Shown one piece after another: positions 1 to 12,100 of a stretch of DNA of 64,000 bases. Origin of the DNA: Vigna angularis (taxonomy: Eukaryota; Streptophyta; Magnoliopsida; Fabales; Fabaceae); the NCBI RefSeq assembly GCF_016808095.1, contig NC_068975.1:37408001-37472000 (forward strand). The letters run 5' to 3'. A model generated the notes under the pieces. That model saw only the letters and a list, made by a program, of their open reading frames with translations. It ran no database searches and was not told where the DNA came from. Position 1 is the first letter of the stretch, and each line of letters begins with the position of its first letter. The translations under genes were made by a program, and so were the position numbers.

Positions 1-700
1 TATTCTACTTTATTCAAACTGGCAAAAAGCAATAAGTTGCTAATAATAAAGTAGATAGTAGACATTGGCTGGAATATAAATGGTAAATATTGTTATCATG
101 ACTGTATATAGTGAATAATAGATTAACTAATAACAAATATATACTAACATGAGATTTTATAAATGATAATTAGTTTGCAGTTCATAACTAAAATCCAAAT
201 AGTGAAATAATGAAAACGAGATTATGGAGTTCACACATTCTGCCACTACTTTTTTAAGAAAATAAAATTAAAGAAATAGTGAATTAAAAAGGTAGTAATT
301 TGTAGTATCTTGTGCTGTTAAAATTTGTACAATTATTTTTAGCATTTGAGTGATTTCGTTTTGCTATTTTCGCACGATGTATCAAGATATGCTTCTCTGT
401 TCTTTTAATTATGCACAGATGCTATTCCAAGAGCCGAAGAGATTTCGAACTGCAGCACAACCGTGAGGGCAAAAAAAGGAAAAAGAATTTTGATCATCAC
501 CAAGTGCAATCACTGGATATACATTAGTTCCATACAGAACAAAAAGCATTCTAAAACAAAGAATATGAAGTTGTTCTATTCCGGTACAAAATGAACAAAA
601 TTTTACAACACTTCTTGTGAAGGGTTGTGGCACAAACCTAAGACTTGGAAACCCAGCTGTATAAGCAGTGCAAGTGTGGTTAATAAAAACTGTGAAGAGA
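1..700. other. 3' flank of GOST-type gene, AT-rich spacer
   Basis: No coding sequence is recognised here. Part of the stretch just below position 700 should be the 3' UTR of the minus-strand seven-transmembrane gene that ends at 701. The small open frames are not supported by any recognisable family or splice structure. Confidence 0.5.
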
Positions 701-3700
701 TCATTCCCTTTTATCCTCCTCTTCTGACTCGTCTTCTTGATTAAAGGATCCATCAGTTCCTACATTCTTCTCTTGCCGAGCTATACTTAGTTCAACTTGA
801 CCTTCCTGTTTTTCCTTAGTGAGAGACTGAGCTTCTTCGTCATCGGAATCTTCTCCCACTTTCTCCGAATAAGCATACCTATACATGGATTCCAGAGACG
901 AATCAGACATAACAAGCCAGCACAACATCACAACATTAGCTTGACATAAATATAAATGAATAATCCGATGAAGCTAGCACAAAGTTCATCTGGTACCAGA
1001 TGCCCAGATGCATCCCATATTACTGCATTTATACACCATAATATGCCTAAATCATTCAATCCACTATGAATAACAGGTAAGTTTTGCACACGAGATTGCT
1101 CTGTCTGTGGACAACAAAGGTTTCCTTTCAAGACATCGTAGTTTCATCAGAGGAACCATAAATTTCAAATGCTTGTAACCTAACTGTTGTTGAGATTCAT
1201 TTAATGAAGCGCTTTGACAGAAATATAACCAATGATAAATATGGGGAAGAAAATGTCATGTTACAACAACGAAAAGCCTAATATCACTAGGTATTCACCT
1301 TTGAGAACTTTGGGATGGGGCCCAGAGATAGCATATAACACAGAGTAATGCAAATGCTATAACGTCCCAGAATGCAGTGATGATCCAAGCACTCTGCCAG
1401 CGCTCATTGAAAGGATCTGTAGCTTTGAAGTATACCTGTAAAAGAAAAATAGTCGTGTGATTGCAATCCAGATGACAGATTAAAAGATGGAAGAAATGTG
1501 ACGGTAAAATTCCATGAAGCAAAAATGTGGTATCCAAACAGTGAAATTTGAATAACGCTTTTTTTTTTCTTTTAAAATAGAACACCAATTTCAGTTATTC
1601 ATTTACAAGAAGTAAATGTTATTTTTGTGCAAGATACAAAAAAAATTGATTATAAGCCTCACCTCATATCCTATCCAAGCAACTGAGGAGATCACTGTTA
1701 CTGCCAATGCATTTGAGAATTTCCTGTATATATCCAACTTAACAGAACTTCGTTTTGCCTGACAACCACACAAACACAAATCAAACATATTGAAGAAGCA
1801 AGTTCATCACAGATCCAGAAGAATAGACAAATTTAGAGGTATGGTGCCCCAAAATAATAGCAATTTGAGGAAAAGATACCTGTAACTGTTCCAGCGTTCT
1901 TGAAAGTGATGTAAAAATCCATAATATCAAAAATGCATCTAAAAAGGCATCGGGAAGAACAAGAAGGAGCCTTGCCCTTCCTGATACATCATTGATGGTC
2001 CCCACATATTCAGTAATATTCAGCAACTCCGATGCCAGAAAGTAAGTTATTCCAAGTAAAAGAACCTTTGATGTAAGACCACCAAGAGTGGGTCGCACAA
2101 CACCATAACCCATTGAAACAGAGAGAATGAGAAGCCGTGATATTGTTTTTCTTATAGTCCCAACAGTGACAACCCATGTTGTGAGCACAATAGGTCTCAT
2201 TCCAGTATTGTTGAAATTTACATACTCAAAATACCAGAGAATCATCTCAAACAATCCAAGAGCAATGACAGCTGTGATACAGTGCTGAAGCTGAAGTACA
2301 TCATCCCAAAATCTCACATACTGAAAAAACCAGACGATGCTAAGACAGACGTAAGCCAGTGCCATAAATACATAGAACTTCTTTAATGGGGCCATCCTAC
2401 CAGGCAAATACCCATCAGGGTTTTTCCATATTGTCTTCCCACTCATTACCATGTCCTTGAGTTTGGGGTCACAAGCTACAAAAAACAAATTATACATTCC
2501 AGTTTTTTTTATGGAAACTTTCTGAGAATCTAGACTTGAAATTACAGATTTTCCTTTGAAATGTACATCTAAAACGACTGGCCAATTAATATCTGTTGCA
2601 GAAGGCCTCCTAATAATCTCTCCTTGTTTACAAACACCCATCTTAGCTAAATCAGGAGTGCAACAGATTGCCCGTTGTCCACCATAAGCAGAACCACCTA
2701 TATCATTTCGATCAGCAGCCTCAAAAATTATGATATGTACTGGCACAGAACCACGTGCCTTCGCTGCAGCTTTGGGTCTCCGAAAGGTTATGTTCTCAAA
2801 TCTATCCCACAATCAAAAGTCAGAGTTGTGCACTCAGATTATGCAAGAGATATAAATTATTGAATTTCATATGCATATTCTAAAATTTCAAAAAGAGCAG
2901 CACTAAAGATACATTCTTTTTTTTTTAACAGAAGCATTAAAGATACAAATTTTTCATGCTTCAATGTTGGGGTTTCCTCGTTGTGCATATCTTCCCTGCT
3001 TATTAGTTTGTTGGTTAATAAAGACCACAGCAGGAGTTTGAGAAGAGACATAAATTATTAACTTCATGTGCATATTCTAAAATTTCAAAGAACAGTATTA
3101 AGATACATATTTTCCATGCTCCAATGTTGACGTTTCCTCATTGATGCATATCTTCCCTGCTTATAAGTTTGCTGGCTCATAAAGATCACAGCAGTATTTT
3201 GAGGTCGATTTCATTTGCCAATTCTAAAATTTCAAAGAACAGTATTAACGATATATACTTTTCATGCTTTAATGTTGGGGTTTCCTCATTGATGCACATC
3301 TTCCCTGCCTATTGGTGTGTTGGTTCATAAAGATCATAGCAGTATTGTGAGGAAGAGTACGCTATATGCTCCTAATACTTTAAGAAGAAAATATTAAAGA
3401 AAAAAAAATACATTTCACGTCCTCGAAACTTAAAATCCATTTAATACTTTCTTAACGAGTGCTAACAACACACTTTCTACTACTTTTAAAATTTATTGGA
3501 AACTACAAAGTATAAGTAAAAATCATTAAATAAGTGAAACTCACAAAACATTGTGATATACAATAAATTTCATCCAATATTAATGTGTCAGATAGCGAAT
3601 AGCTAGTATTTCTATAGTTTCTGAGGAATATTTCGCAGGAGCATCTCGAATCATTCTTTGAGGAAACTAATGTAGAAATCTAACCTAACAAATAGTTCAT

Positions 3701-4302
3701 ATTTTATCTTAGCTGCCGCATTCACAAATAATGAATATATAATTCTAACTTCTAACAGACTAATTAATCAGTCCAGGCTCCGGAGGATGAAAAGGAAGGT
3801 AAGACTAATTTTGCTTTAGCTCTCAATTTATCTCTACTCTATCAATTAGTGTAGTTTAGTTTCCCCCCTATTATAGGTAAACCAATGAGTACATATTTTC
3901 CTCCAAATCGTTAGGAATTCACGAATCCACCCAAATCAGGTATAAGTAGACCACGTATTTCCCTTTAAGTACCTCAGAGTCCCAGACTCAGTCAAAATCA
4001 AGCATGTAAAGAGTTTTGCCACAAATTGACCAATCTCGCATCTGAAATCGAGAGAGAGATTACCGGATGTAAGAACGGCCGTCATGGATGGAACTACCTT
4101 GAGAAGCGGTGGAAGCTTCAGCGACGATAGCTTCGCTGCCACCGGCGAGGAGGTAGGCATTGCCGACTTCTTGGAAAGGTTCATGATCGTAGATGTGGAT
4201 AGATGCGAAGGTGGTGACTGCGATGGAAGACAATAATATATATACGAGTGAGGCTGCGAAACACATGGATCTCGATCTTCCTCTCGCAAACGCTGAATCC
4301 AT
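701..4302 (-). CDS. GOST/TMEM87-type (lung-7-TM) seven-transmembrane protein
   Basis: Five exons on the minus strand join in phase: 4302-4064, 2801-1880, 1758-1663, 1435-1299 and 878-701, giving 523 residues. All introns are GT..AG. The first exon has a hydrophobic signal segment near residues 14-33. Exon 2 starts with a lumenal domain containing several cysteines. Seven membrane segments follow from about residue 220 to 470, including the family-like FFQYVRFWDD and FEYVNFNNTG stretches. The short C-terminal tail is acidic and rich in Asp, Glu and Ser (EDSDDEE). This layout is that of the plant 'lung seven transmembrane receptor'/GOST family, thought to act in Golgi and endosomal trafficking. 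I chose the ATG at 4302 because its context is stronger (G at -3 and +4) than the in-frame ATG at 4320. Family assignment is firm; the exact orthologue is not resolved. Confidence 0.9.
2843..3357. repeat. Three tandem ~155-195 bp repeats in intron 1 of the GOST gene
   Basis: Three head-to-tail copies lie at about 2843-3040, 3041-3203 and 3204-3357. Each contains TTCTAAAATTTCAAA, then a CATGCTYYAATGTTG block, CATCTTCCCTGC, and AAAGAYCAYAGCAG. Copy 1 is longer because of an internal T-rich insertion. The copies have diverged by scattered substitutions. No function is evident. Confidence 0.85.
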
Positions 4303-4351
4303 GCCGATACACACTCTCATTCACTCAGATCGGATCGCCGAAAAGAATGCG

Positions 4352-4370
4352 CAGAGAGAGAGAGAGAGAG
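4352..4370. repeat. (GA)n microsatellite in 5' UTR region of the GOST gene
   Basis: About nine GA units lie roughly 50 bp upstream of the start codon. On the coding strand this reads as a CT tract, a common feature of plant 5' leaders. Confidence 0.75.
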
Positions 4371-5880
4371 TAGGAAACATGTCGGTATGATATCGTTGCA
4401 ACGTCACTCTCCTGGGAGGGACGAGAGTAGACGCTAGTTTCACGCGCGGATTAACCACGTCATCACTCGTATCTCATTCATGCTTTGTAATAAAACTAAA
4501 ATAAAGGTGAAAAAAAAAATTGTATATTTATTTAACTGAAAAATATTGAAAATAGAGTGAATACAAAATGTTAAAAATAACAGTGATGATTTATTTATGT
4601 GATGTAAATTTTTTGATACACTTTTCGTTCTATTAATTTTAATATTATACTTTAATAGTATAAATATATATTAATATTTTCTAAAGGACAGAATGCAGAT
4701 ATAATAAATCAACATTAAAATTTTGATACTGATTTATTTATTAAATAAAATTAAAATATCAATTAATTAGTTAAATTTAAAATATATATAATTTTTTAAA
4801 TAATTATCATCAGATAAAAATAAGTAAAACAAAATCTGTGTGAGCGTATCATCATAAAGAAAAGGAAAAAAGTGAAAGTTATAAATAGTTTCTTTAACAT
4901 TATTTATAGACATGTTAAATTAGTCATTTCATAGGACTTATGCTATTCATGTGAGATGAGTTAAAAAAGTTTATAAGATTCAAATAATTCTTTATTAAAA
5001 AAATAGTTCATAGGATCAAATATTTCTAAAGTCTTAAATCAATCTATAAATCTTCTATTTTAGCAGAGAAAAATAAAATAAAATAATTAGATAATTAAAA
5101 TCAAATAGACAAAATTGTCTATTCCTAGCACTTTTTTATCTAATCCAACCCAATTATATACTCAAATTTACTTTGATTTACTTTGAATTTCTTTAAATTC
5201 AATCAGATATATTTCTTTTTTCAACCCTATAACTATATTAGCGTATCACTTTTAAACTCGAGGAAGCTACCTACTACAAAATTTTAAGGTGCATTATGAC
5301 ATAAATTAAAAAAGCTGTAAACCTATAATATAAACTATAACATTGTTGATCATATTCATATTTCTAAACAACAAAAAAACAAAAAAACTGTATACTTCAA
5401 TAGGAAATATAACATTTCTCACAGTTGTCATATTCCTAAACAAACAAAAGAATTATATTATATATTTTGATCTCACCCTAACAATTATCTTATAGAGAAT
5501 CAAATTCATAACATTGGCATTGAATCAATCATTTATTATTAGATCAAAAGTACTATATTTGATCATAAGAGTACAATTCTTTCTATTAAAGAATGTAAGT
5601 GTCATAATTTCAGTGTGTGTGACTTAATATATCTAACCATCTAGTATCTTGTAATAATTTAATTATTATTGAATTAAGTTATGTTATGATAATACGAGAT
5701 ATTTAAAGTTAGCTTACCCACAATTAAATATGTTGTCTAAATTATTCACACTAAATATATGGTCTAAATTACCTATAATTTTAAAAAGATAATATAACGT
5801 TTAATAATTGTATAATTATTTACATTTTTTAACAGAAAATGTCTCTTTAACATTTTTTTGACAATTTTTTTAACAACAAC
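4371..5880. other. AT-rich spacer, one MITE-like arm at its right end
   Basis: No gene is seen. The stretch from about 5830 to 5880 resembles the inverted complement of 8015-8060 (TTGTTAAAAAGAGTTGTTAA). This suggests the two arms of an old MITE, split by the LTR element that starts at 5881. Confidence 0.4.
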
Positions 5881-7508
5881 TGTAACATCCCAAAAATACA
5901 GCAATAAACCATATAATAGAATTAATTACATTTAATAATATATCAATTCAGTCTTATACTAAACAACGTACGCTTACGGCCGAACAGCCTTATACAAGGT
6001 TCCCAACTAAACTACACAAGATAAGAGAAAACATGACCGAACGATTTACAAAAAAAAAACAAAATACCGAACGGCCAGATAACAAGAAAGGAAAGGAAGT
6101 GACCGAACGGTCACCTCATGCTAAACTACTAACTATTAACCGAACGTCCTACTGTTCGGCCTTTACTTCAACTTCTACGAGGTTCGCATCCTCCAAATTT
6201 TCTTCTTCCAGCGCATCCTCCAACAGCGCGTCCGCTTCTGCTCACATCCACACGGATGATCATTGCAACGACAATACGGACGTACAAAACAAGACACGAC
6301 AGAGAATACAGGGTAAGCTTATATAATTTAATTTCATAAAAGAACATATATTTCAAATAATCCAAACACACAAGAGAACTTCAATATACGAATCATACAA
6401 AGCCTATTACTAGACTGACTGTCCGGACGGTATGAAATCTGTGTAGCTACAGGCGTTCGTGCACCCGGGTGATGTAGTAACTGGGATGCACTCAACAGCT
6501 GCCACCCGAGGTTAGTCCTATTCCTCCAAAGTACCCCTAAGGACGGGACCTCCTGCCGTTCCCACACATGACTTACCCTCCTCTACGTGAAGACGAGTAC
6601 TCACGGAACATCAAGATGAACAACGAGCTTAGCATGCCCACAGTCATACTTTACCAATTCAAATATCCATACATGAGTCGTTCCTCCCCGGAACGCTCGT
6701 TCATAAACCACAACCTTTCCATATCACATTTTCTTCATCTTTCACTAATACATATCTCATTTAATCACCTTGTATAAAGATTTATGAATATTGTAAATAA
6801 CGAACGTTCAACCGAACTTAAACTGGGCCGAACGCATAGAGCGAGATCGAGAGACCTTCAACTGTGAGAATGGATTTAGACCAAGGGTTGACATCGAATT
6901 TTAAGAATGATAGCGAGCGTAATAATATATTCCAAGAGACGAACGGGACGAACGTCGATTTCCACGTTGAGCCAGTTAGAAGAACCGACTCTTGAGGACT
7001 CTATCTGAACATCAAAAGACCAGACGAAGAATGATGGCTCCAGAGTGAAACAAATGAATAATAATATTTCAAGGCACGAAGAATAATACTTAGAATTTCT
7101 CTCGTCAGAAGAAAACGAACGTTTGTGAATACTTAGTTTAGTTGAATTTAATATCAAAATCTAAGTGACAGTCAAAGACTAGACACCATAGCGAGCTAAC
7201 CCTAGAGGCTTGAACGAACGCTCATATAAAGAATTTAACTTAAGGAGATAGAACGAGTGTCGGGTGTGAGACCAAACACTTGCTTAGGACAACACTTGGT
7301 ATAAAACCAAGTGCTACTAACGAATATGAAAGAAGATGGATAATTATGCCAAGACACTATTTAAAATATTATTTAAGGATACTCAAATATTTAATGGCAG
7401 GATATCAAGATAAAACTATGCTTGGCCGAGCGCTCAAGCACAGAAGTTCGAAGTGTAGACGCTCGTCCTCCACTAGGATTCTTCCCAAATGAAAGAATCC
7501 AAATCAAG

Positions 7509-7519
7509 CTCTGATACCA
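7509..7519 (-). other. Primer-binding site, tRNA-iMet type
   Basis: The minus strand reads TGGTATCAGAG, two bases inside the LTR end at 7522. This is the standard primer-binding site complementary to plant initiator tRNA-Met. It fixes the LTR at 7522-7939 as the 5' LTR of a minus-strand element. Confidence 0.8.
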
Positions 7520-7521
7520 TC

Positions 7522-7939
7522 TGTAACATCCCGGCAACTCACGGGGAATGTTGACTGCCCCCACAGATCACCACGAGGCTTTCCAGTGTGCTTTGTCCTC
7601 ACTCGCACACTTTCCGGGAAAACTTCCCAAAAGGTCACCCATCCCTAAATTACTCCAGGCTAAGCACGCTTAACCATGGAGTTCTTATGGGCTAGGCTAC
7701 CGAAAAACAAATGCATTTGGTGATATGAGTAGCCAAATCAATCCATTTAAGCTATCCTTCAACTGTATAGTCTCATACCTACACAGTCTCTAAATCCCTC
7801 TCATTTCAGTGTATGTTCGATTCGTCCATGTGTCCCTTCCACTGGAAGCCTGCCAGGAGTCGCTCCTTGTCAGTGCCCCTGCACCATGCCTCTTGCACCG
7901 GCGATCACTCCCCGCCCTCGTCAGTGCCCGGGTGTCACA
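7522..7939 (-). repeat. Cassandra-like LTR carrying 5S-rRNA-derived sequence
   Basis: On the minus strand the segment 7689-7623 reads like the 3' half of plant 5S rRNA: GTTAAGCGTGCTT, then GGGATGGGTGACCT and GGGAAG. That includes the internal pol III promoter zone. The segment begins TGTGACACCC and ends GGGATGTTACA. Cassandra TRIM elements are known to carry 5S sequence in their LTRs, and this is the best match by motif. It is not a functional 5S gene, because the 5' half and the spacing are not conserved. Confidence 0.75.
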
Positions 7940-8188
7940 ACAACCAATGTGGTAGCGTTTGATTGGTCAGTTTCAACTATACAAACCATTAAAATAATGA
8001 CACATCGTCTGTTGTCAAAAAATTGTTAAAAAGAGTTGTTAAAATATCATAGTTCTCTTTTAACTCTGCTATTAAAAACCTCAATTTCCAAATCCTATTA
8101 TGGTTAGGCAATATGTACAATCATAAAGAATACAATCGAGTTAATATACACATAAATTATCAATCATTCTCACAATTCATAACAGGAT

Positions 8189-8368
8189 AATATATTTGAC
8201 AATATTTTTTTGATAACATTTTAACATTATTTACATATTATTGTGATTGGTCCAAAATTACTTTACTAACAATGATAATAATCATAAACAATAATATAAA
8301 CCAATCACATTATGTCAAGAGATTTAAATTGTTTTTAAAAAGATGTTGTTAAAGTATCATTCGTATGC
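8189..8368. mobile_element. Degenerate MITE with AATGATACTTTAACAAC-type ends
   Basis: The left arm (GATAATATATTTGACAA, then TTTTTTTGATAACATTTTAA) is the imperfect inverted complement of the right arm (AAAAAGATGTTGTTAAAGTATCATT). The middle has an inverted pair, ATTGTGATTGGTCC and ACCAATCACATTATGTC. It looks like the same family as the copy at 52795. Boundaries are approximate. Confidence 0.5.
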
Positions 8369-8460
8369 ATGCAGCCTTACATTAAGACTTACGAAAAACC
8401 TTACTTATTCTGCAAGTCCAATAATGAAACTGCAGAGTTCTGAAATGACGACGTAGATGA

Positions 8461-8754
8461 TTAAGGTTGCGGTTGGTAACGATCCAGGATCTGTCTTAGA
8501 AGAACGACTCCAAGTCCTATCTCACTGCTGGGTATGAAGCCGTTGACGTTATCCAACAATATATCCTCTTCCGGGGACCTCTCCTTTGGCTGCTTTTCAC
8601 TTCTATACAAACTCAGAAGCTGCTTCCGAAACTCCTCCAATGGTGTCATCTCCCTGTAAACCACCTTTGACCGTTTCCTTGTAGGGACGTTGTTCCCAAA
8701 ATCTGAATTTCTCACACCCAATGAATTACTTAATATAGTTGTAGCTTACTAATA

Positions 8755-8801
<47 letters not shown>

Positions 8802-9911
8802 GAAATGAGATGAAAAGAGATAGATATACCTTGTTCTGATATAAAATGGAAATCTGGGTTTGACTCATTGCTGTTTCCATGCTCTGAAACCTCAACACTG
8901 AGATGATTTTCACCATAGTTCTTGTAATGTTTGGGGAGATAATTGTCAAGGTGCCCTTTCAACTTGTATCGTGATCCACAAGCGTTACACAGCACAGGTT
9001 TCTCAGCTGGTCCGTTACGCCAAAGTGGTGTAGCTTTTCAAATTATATATGTATTATGTACTTTGTAAGTAATATATACATAAGTTAAATAAAGGTGATT
9101 TAAGTAAATACAGTACATATAAATTTATTTTAATGAAATTTTAAAATATATATTTTAAGAGAATAAATGAATGAAAGTTATTCAGAGAAAAAGAAAGAAA
9201 GTTTCGTATATAAAACTTAAAACAATTCAACCAGATATTAAAAAAAAAAATCAAAGGAGAGAAAGTTTTTAAATCATTCATAATTTTAAAATATATAAAA
9301 CATGGCAGTAAAAATTAATCGTATATGTATGTAATAATTAGGTAATTAAGAACTGAGAGTGTTAATAAATATCATTAACAAGTTTAGGTGATAAGTTTGA
9401 GGTGTGATTATATATATAATGTTTCTCTGTTTTAAATTAAAATATAGTAAATCATTGGACGTTAGTTGTAAGTTACAACTTGTGTTTAATTTAGTCAAGT
9501 CAAAGTGATGGACATAATTTATATTTTAAAAAAACATATTTAACTTATTTACCAAAAAAAAAAAAGAAAACCAGATGCAGTTAATATTTTCTTTTAAGTT
9601 ATAATAACTTATAATGAACAATTAATTATGTTATTTATGAATGGAAGAGTATCATTAATAATTTTTTATCAAACTTTTACATTAAAATACTAATATTTCT
9701 GAAATTGATGCTCTTGTTTCTAAGTTTTTTCTTATATATATATATTTTGTTTAAAAATATCTTTTTTACTGATATTTAATCAACAATGCATAAACACATC
9801 TTTCTTCTATTGTTGTATAACTCTGTTGAAATAATAACAACATACGATAAGCACATAAGAAGATGACTTACTGTTAATCCTGCAATGCGAACATGGACCT
9901 TTCTTCACCAT
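8461..9911 (-). CDS. Short GATA-type zinc finger transcription factor
   Basis: Three exons on the minus strand (9911-9872, 9033-8830, 8702-8461) give 161 residues in phase. Residues 6-31 form a plant GATA finger of C-x2-C-x18-C-x2-C type: CSHC, then [12 protein letters not shown], then CNACG. The first exon is only 40 nt. After the finger comes a basic stretch (TRKRSK) and a C-terminal block ([11 protein letters not shown].. EEDILLDN.. [10 protein letters not shown]). That block resembles the tail of the GATA26/27 group, whose members are much longer in Arabidopsis as I recall. The central linker is strongly reduced. The finger is intact, so DNA binding at GATA sites in the nucleus is expected. 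Intron 1 is 838 bp and intron 2 contains a (TA)n tract. No frame breaks are seen. Confidence 0.85.
8758..8799. repeat. (TA)n tract in intron 2 of the GATA gene
   Basis: About 20 perfect TA units lie within the 127-bp intron, close to the acceptor of exon 3. Confidence 0.9.
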
Positions 9912-12100
9912 GACTGACCCAGAGCTTTTCTTTCTCAACTAAAACAACACAGAAAATAACTCAGTGTTCTTCACCATTCAAAATAATTAGTAAAAATATA
10001 CATAAAACAGAATTTTAACCGAACTGTTCAGTATTTATATTCAATTGAAATTCGAATATTAAATCTCGGATGGAGAAAACAACACTTAAATTCATATTTA
10101 TAATTACATGAATATGTAAATTTTCAAAACATTACAAGGCTTCTTCTCCAATCTACCAACACAACCTCATTTTCGCTTTATTCTCTAAACAGAGAAGAAT
10201 ATAGGAAGGGAACATAAGTATCTCAGAACAAAAATGATAAATAAGTGAAAGTAGAATAAAAATGATAATATAGAAAATAAAAAATTTAAGTAGGAAGAAT
10301 GTATTATAATTGATTATTATATATGCTCAATACATAAAAGTAACGCAAAGTTTTATCATTAATTACATTTACAAGAATATTCAATTATGTGTTTTTAACG
10401 GTGACAAGTTTTTCGTACTTTTGACACGTCATAGCAAAAGTTTGCAAAAGTCTGTCTCACATGAATTCCATTTATTCTTTATCTTTCATTTCCTGTTGTA
10501 TATTAAGTAATTGATTTTTTCATCCGTAGTCAGTCAAATAATTCATTAATATAAGTAGGGAAGGATGGTAAAAGTAACGTAACTGTGAGAATTTGATGAT
10601 AAAATTAAAGGAAGTTAGTATTTCTGGATATTTATTACATGTGATGGTGAGTCTAAATATAATATAATGGAGATATTAAAATGTGTTAGTGTTGGTATAT
10701 GATAAATAATGCTTAATACCACTCTTGTATAAAACAATAATAAGTATTATTAAAAAAATATCACAATTGTAACAACTCAAAAATTCACAAGAATTTTTTT
10801 TTTACATAACTTCTATTTTTATTTTTAAATGTTTTATAATACATTGATTAGAATGGTCAAAATAAATCAATTAATCCAGCACGACCGAATTCATTTGGTC
10901 ACTTTATAAATTAATTTAACTTAGTTTACTTCTTAACGAGTAAAAAATTAAAATCTAATTTAAATTGATAGGTTAAATGAATTAGTTTACTTAATTATAA
11001 TTTTTTTAAAAGTTTTTTTAATTAAAATATAAATAAAGTTCAATTCAAATATAATTCAATATTAAATTTTAAATATAATATAAAATCACAAAAATACAAT
11101 AAATTCAGATACATTTTAAAATAAAAGAATATTTAGTATTTTTTATTTTTTTTAATATAATTTGATATAGAATTTATTAGTGGGTTGATAAATTAATCTT
11201 AATCAGATTCAGTCTAAGTGAATAGGATTTATTTTTGAACCGTGTCAAAATTTATAAATTTTGATTAATTCAACCAAACATAAATATATGATGAACTAGA
11301 TCCGTAAATTTTAATTTATTTTGATAGTTTTAATATTAATTTAAAAATTTTATTTTAAGAAAATTTATTTTAAAAAAATTACTTTTCATTGAATTTGTCC
11401 AGTTTGTGGTTGGATCTCGTTGGGTACAAAGCCAATTGAAAGTAACGAAATAAAATCACTTCGAAGGAAGATATGGAAAATCAAGCTTTTATTTCATACT
11501 TTCTAGAACTTCTGCATCTATCATTTTCCGTTGCATATTTACACAATTGAAATCAATTTATATGTATCTAACACTGTGATTCCTAATTTACCTATTTCAA
11601 TATCGAATGGGCCAAAGCTTAATCTCATAAGGAATCGATTTGATACAGAATGCAAGTTAATATCATTTAGACCCTTTTAACTTGTGGAAACCATGATCAC
11701 ATTCTGTGGTATTATACATAATTTAACTACACCAAAAAGTGTCATTGAAAAATATATCCTATTAATTTCTTCTTTCTTCCAGTCTTTCTAACAGCCTCTA
11801 AGTTATACTAATTTTAATATATTTTAAAAAATCATGTGCTGCGATTCCATGTGCGAAACACTTAGAACCTTCGTTCCCGCAGCCCTTAATATTCAAAAGT
11901 TTTCCCTAATAACTCGTTAATATAGTCACCAGTTTCAATGCAAATGGCGCCATGGTTCCTGGTACTTTCCAAAGCAACACTTTCTCTGCTCTTGCATTTG
12001 CCTCGCAACTACTGAATTCAACTAATTTCTCTGTCTCTCTCTGTCTATATGTGAGTGTGTTTGCGCCCAAATTGAGCACACACGTTCTTTCACTTTTTAA
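9912..12100. other. Spacer; from 10284 part of the tandem duplication unit A
   Basis: No gene is recognised. From 10284 on, the sequence is repeated at 17009. The last 150 bp before 12101 are pyrimidine-rich (CTCTGTCTCTCTCTGTC) and probably form the promoter and 5' leader of kinase A. An ATG at 11952 opens an 87-codon frame overlapping the kinase start in another frame. It would act as an upstream ORF only if transcription starts before it. Confidence 0.5.

Larger units (their letters stand above)
5881..7939 (-). mobile_element. LTR-type element, possibly chimeric, flanked by 5-bp TSD ACAAC
   Basis: The element starts TGTAACATCC and ends GGGTGTCACA. It is flanked by ACAAC at 5876-5880 and 7940-7944. 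Its left part shares blocks with the elements at 17537 and 26246: the start, a GGATGATCATYGC block followed by GGGTRAGCT, and a GAGGTTAGTCCT..GGACCTCCTGCC block. Its right end is a different 418-bp LTR with 5S-rRNA-like sequence plus a tRNA-Met-type primer site. The two ends are not direct repeats beyond the first 11 bases. No gag or pol frame is recognisable. Orientation is taken from the primer-binding site. Confidence 0.65.

Noticed and set aside
409..753. 114-codon minus-strand frame
   Set aside because: It overlaps the last exon and 3' flank of the GOST gene in another frame and shows no family features.
7623..7689. Functional 5S rRNA gene
   Set aside because: Only the 3' half resembles 5S rRNA, and it is embedded in an LTR next to a primer-binding site.
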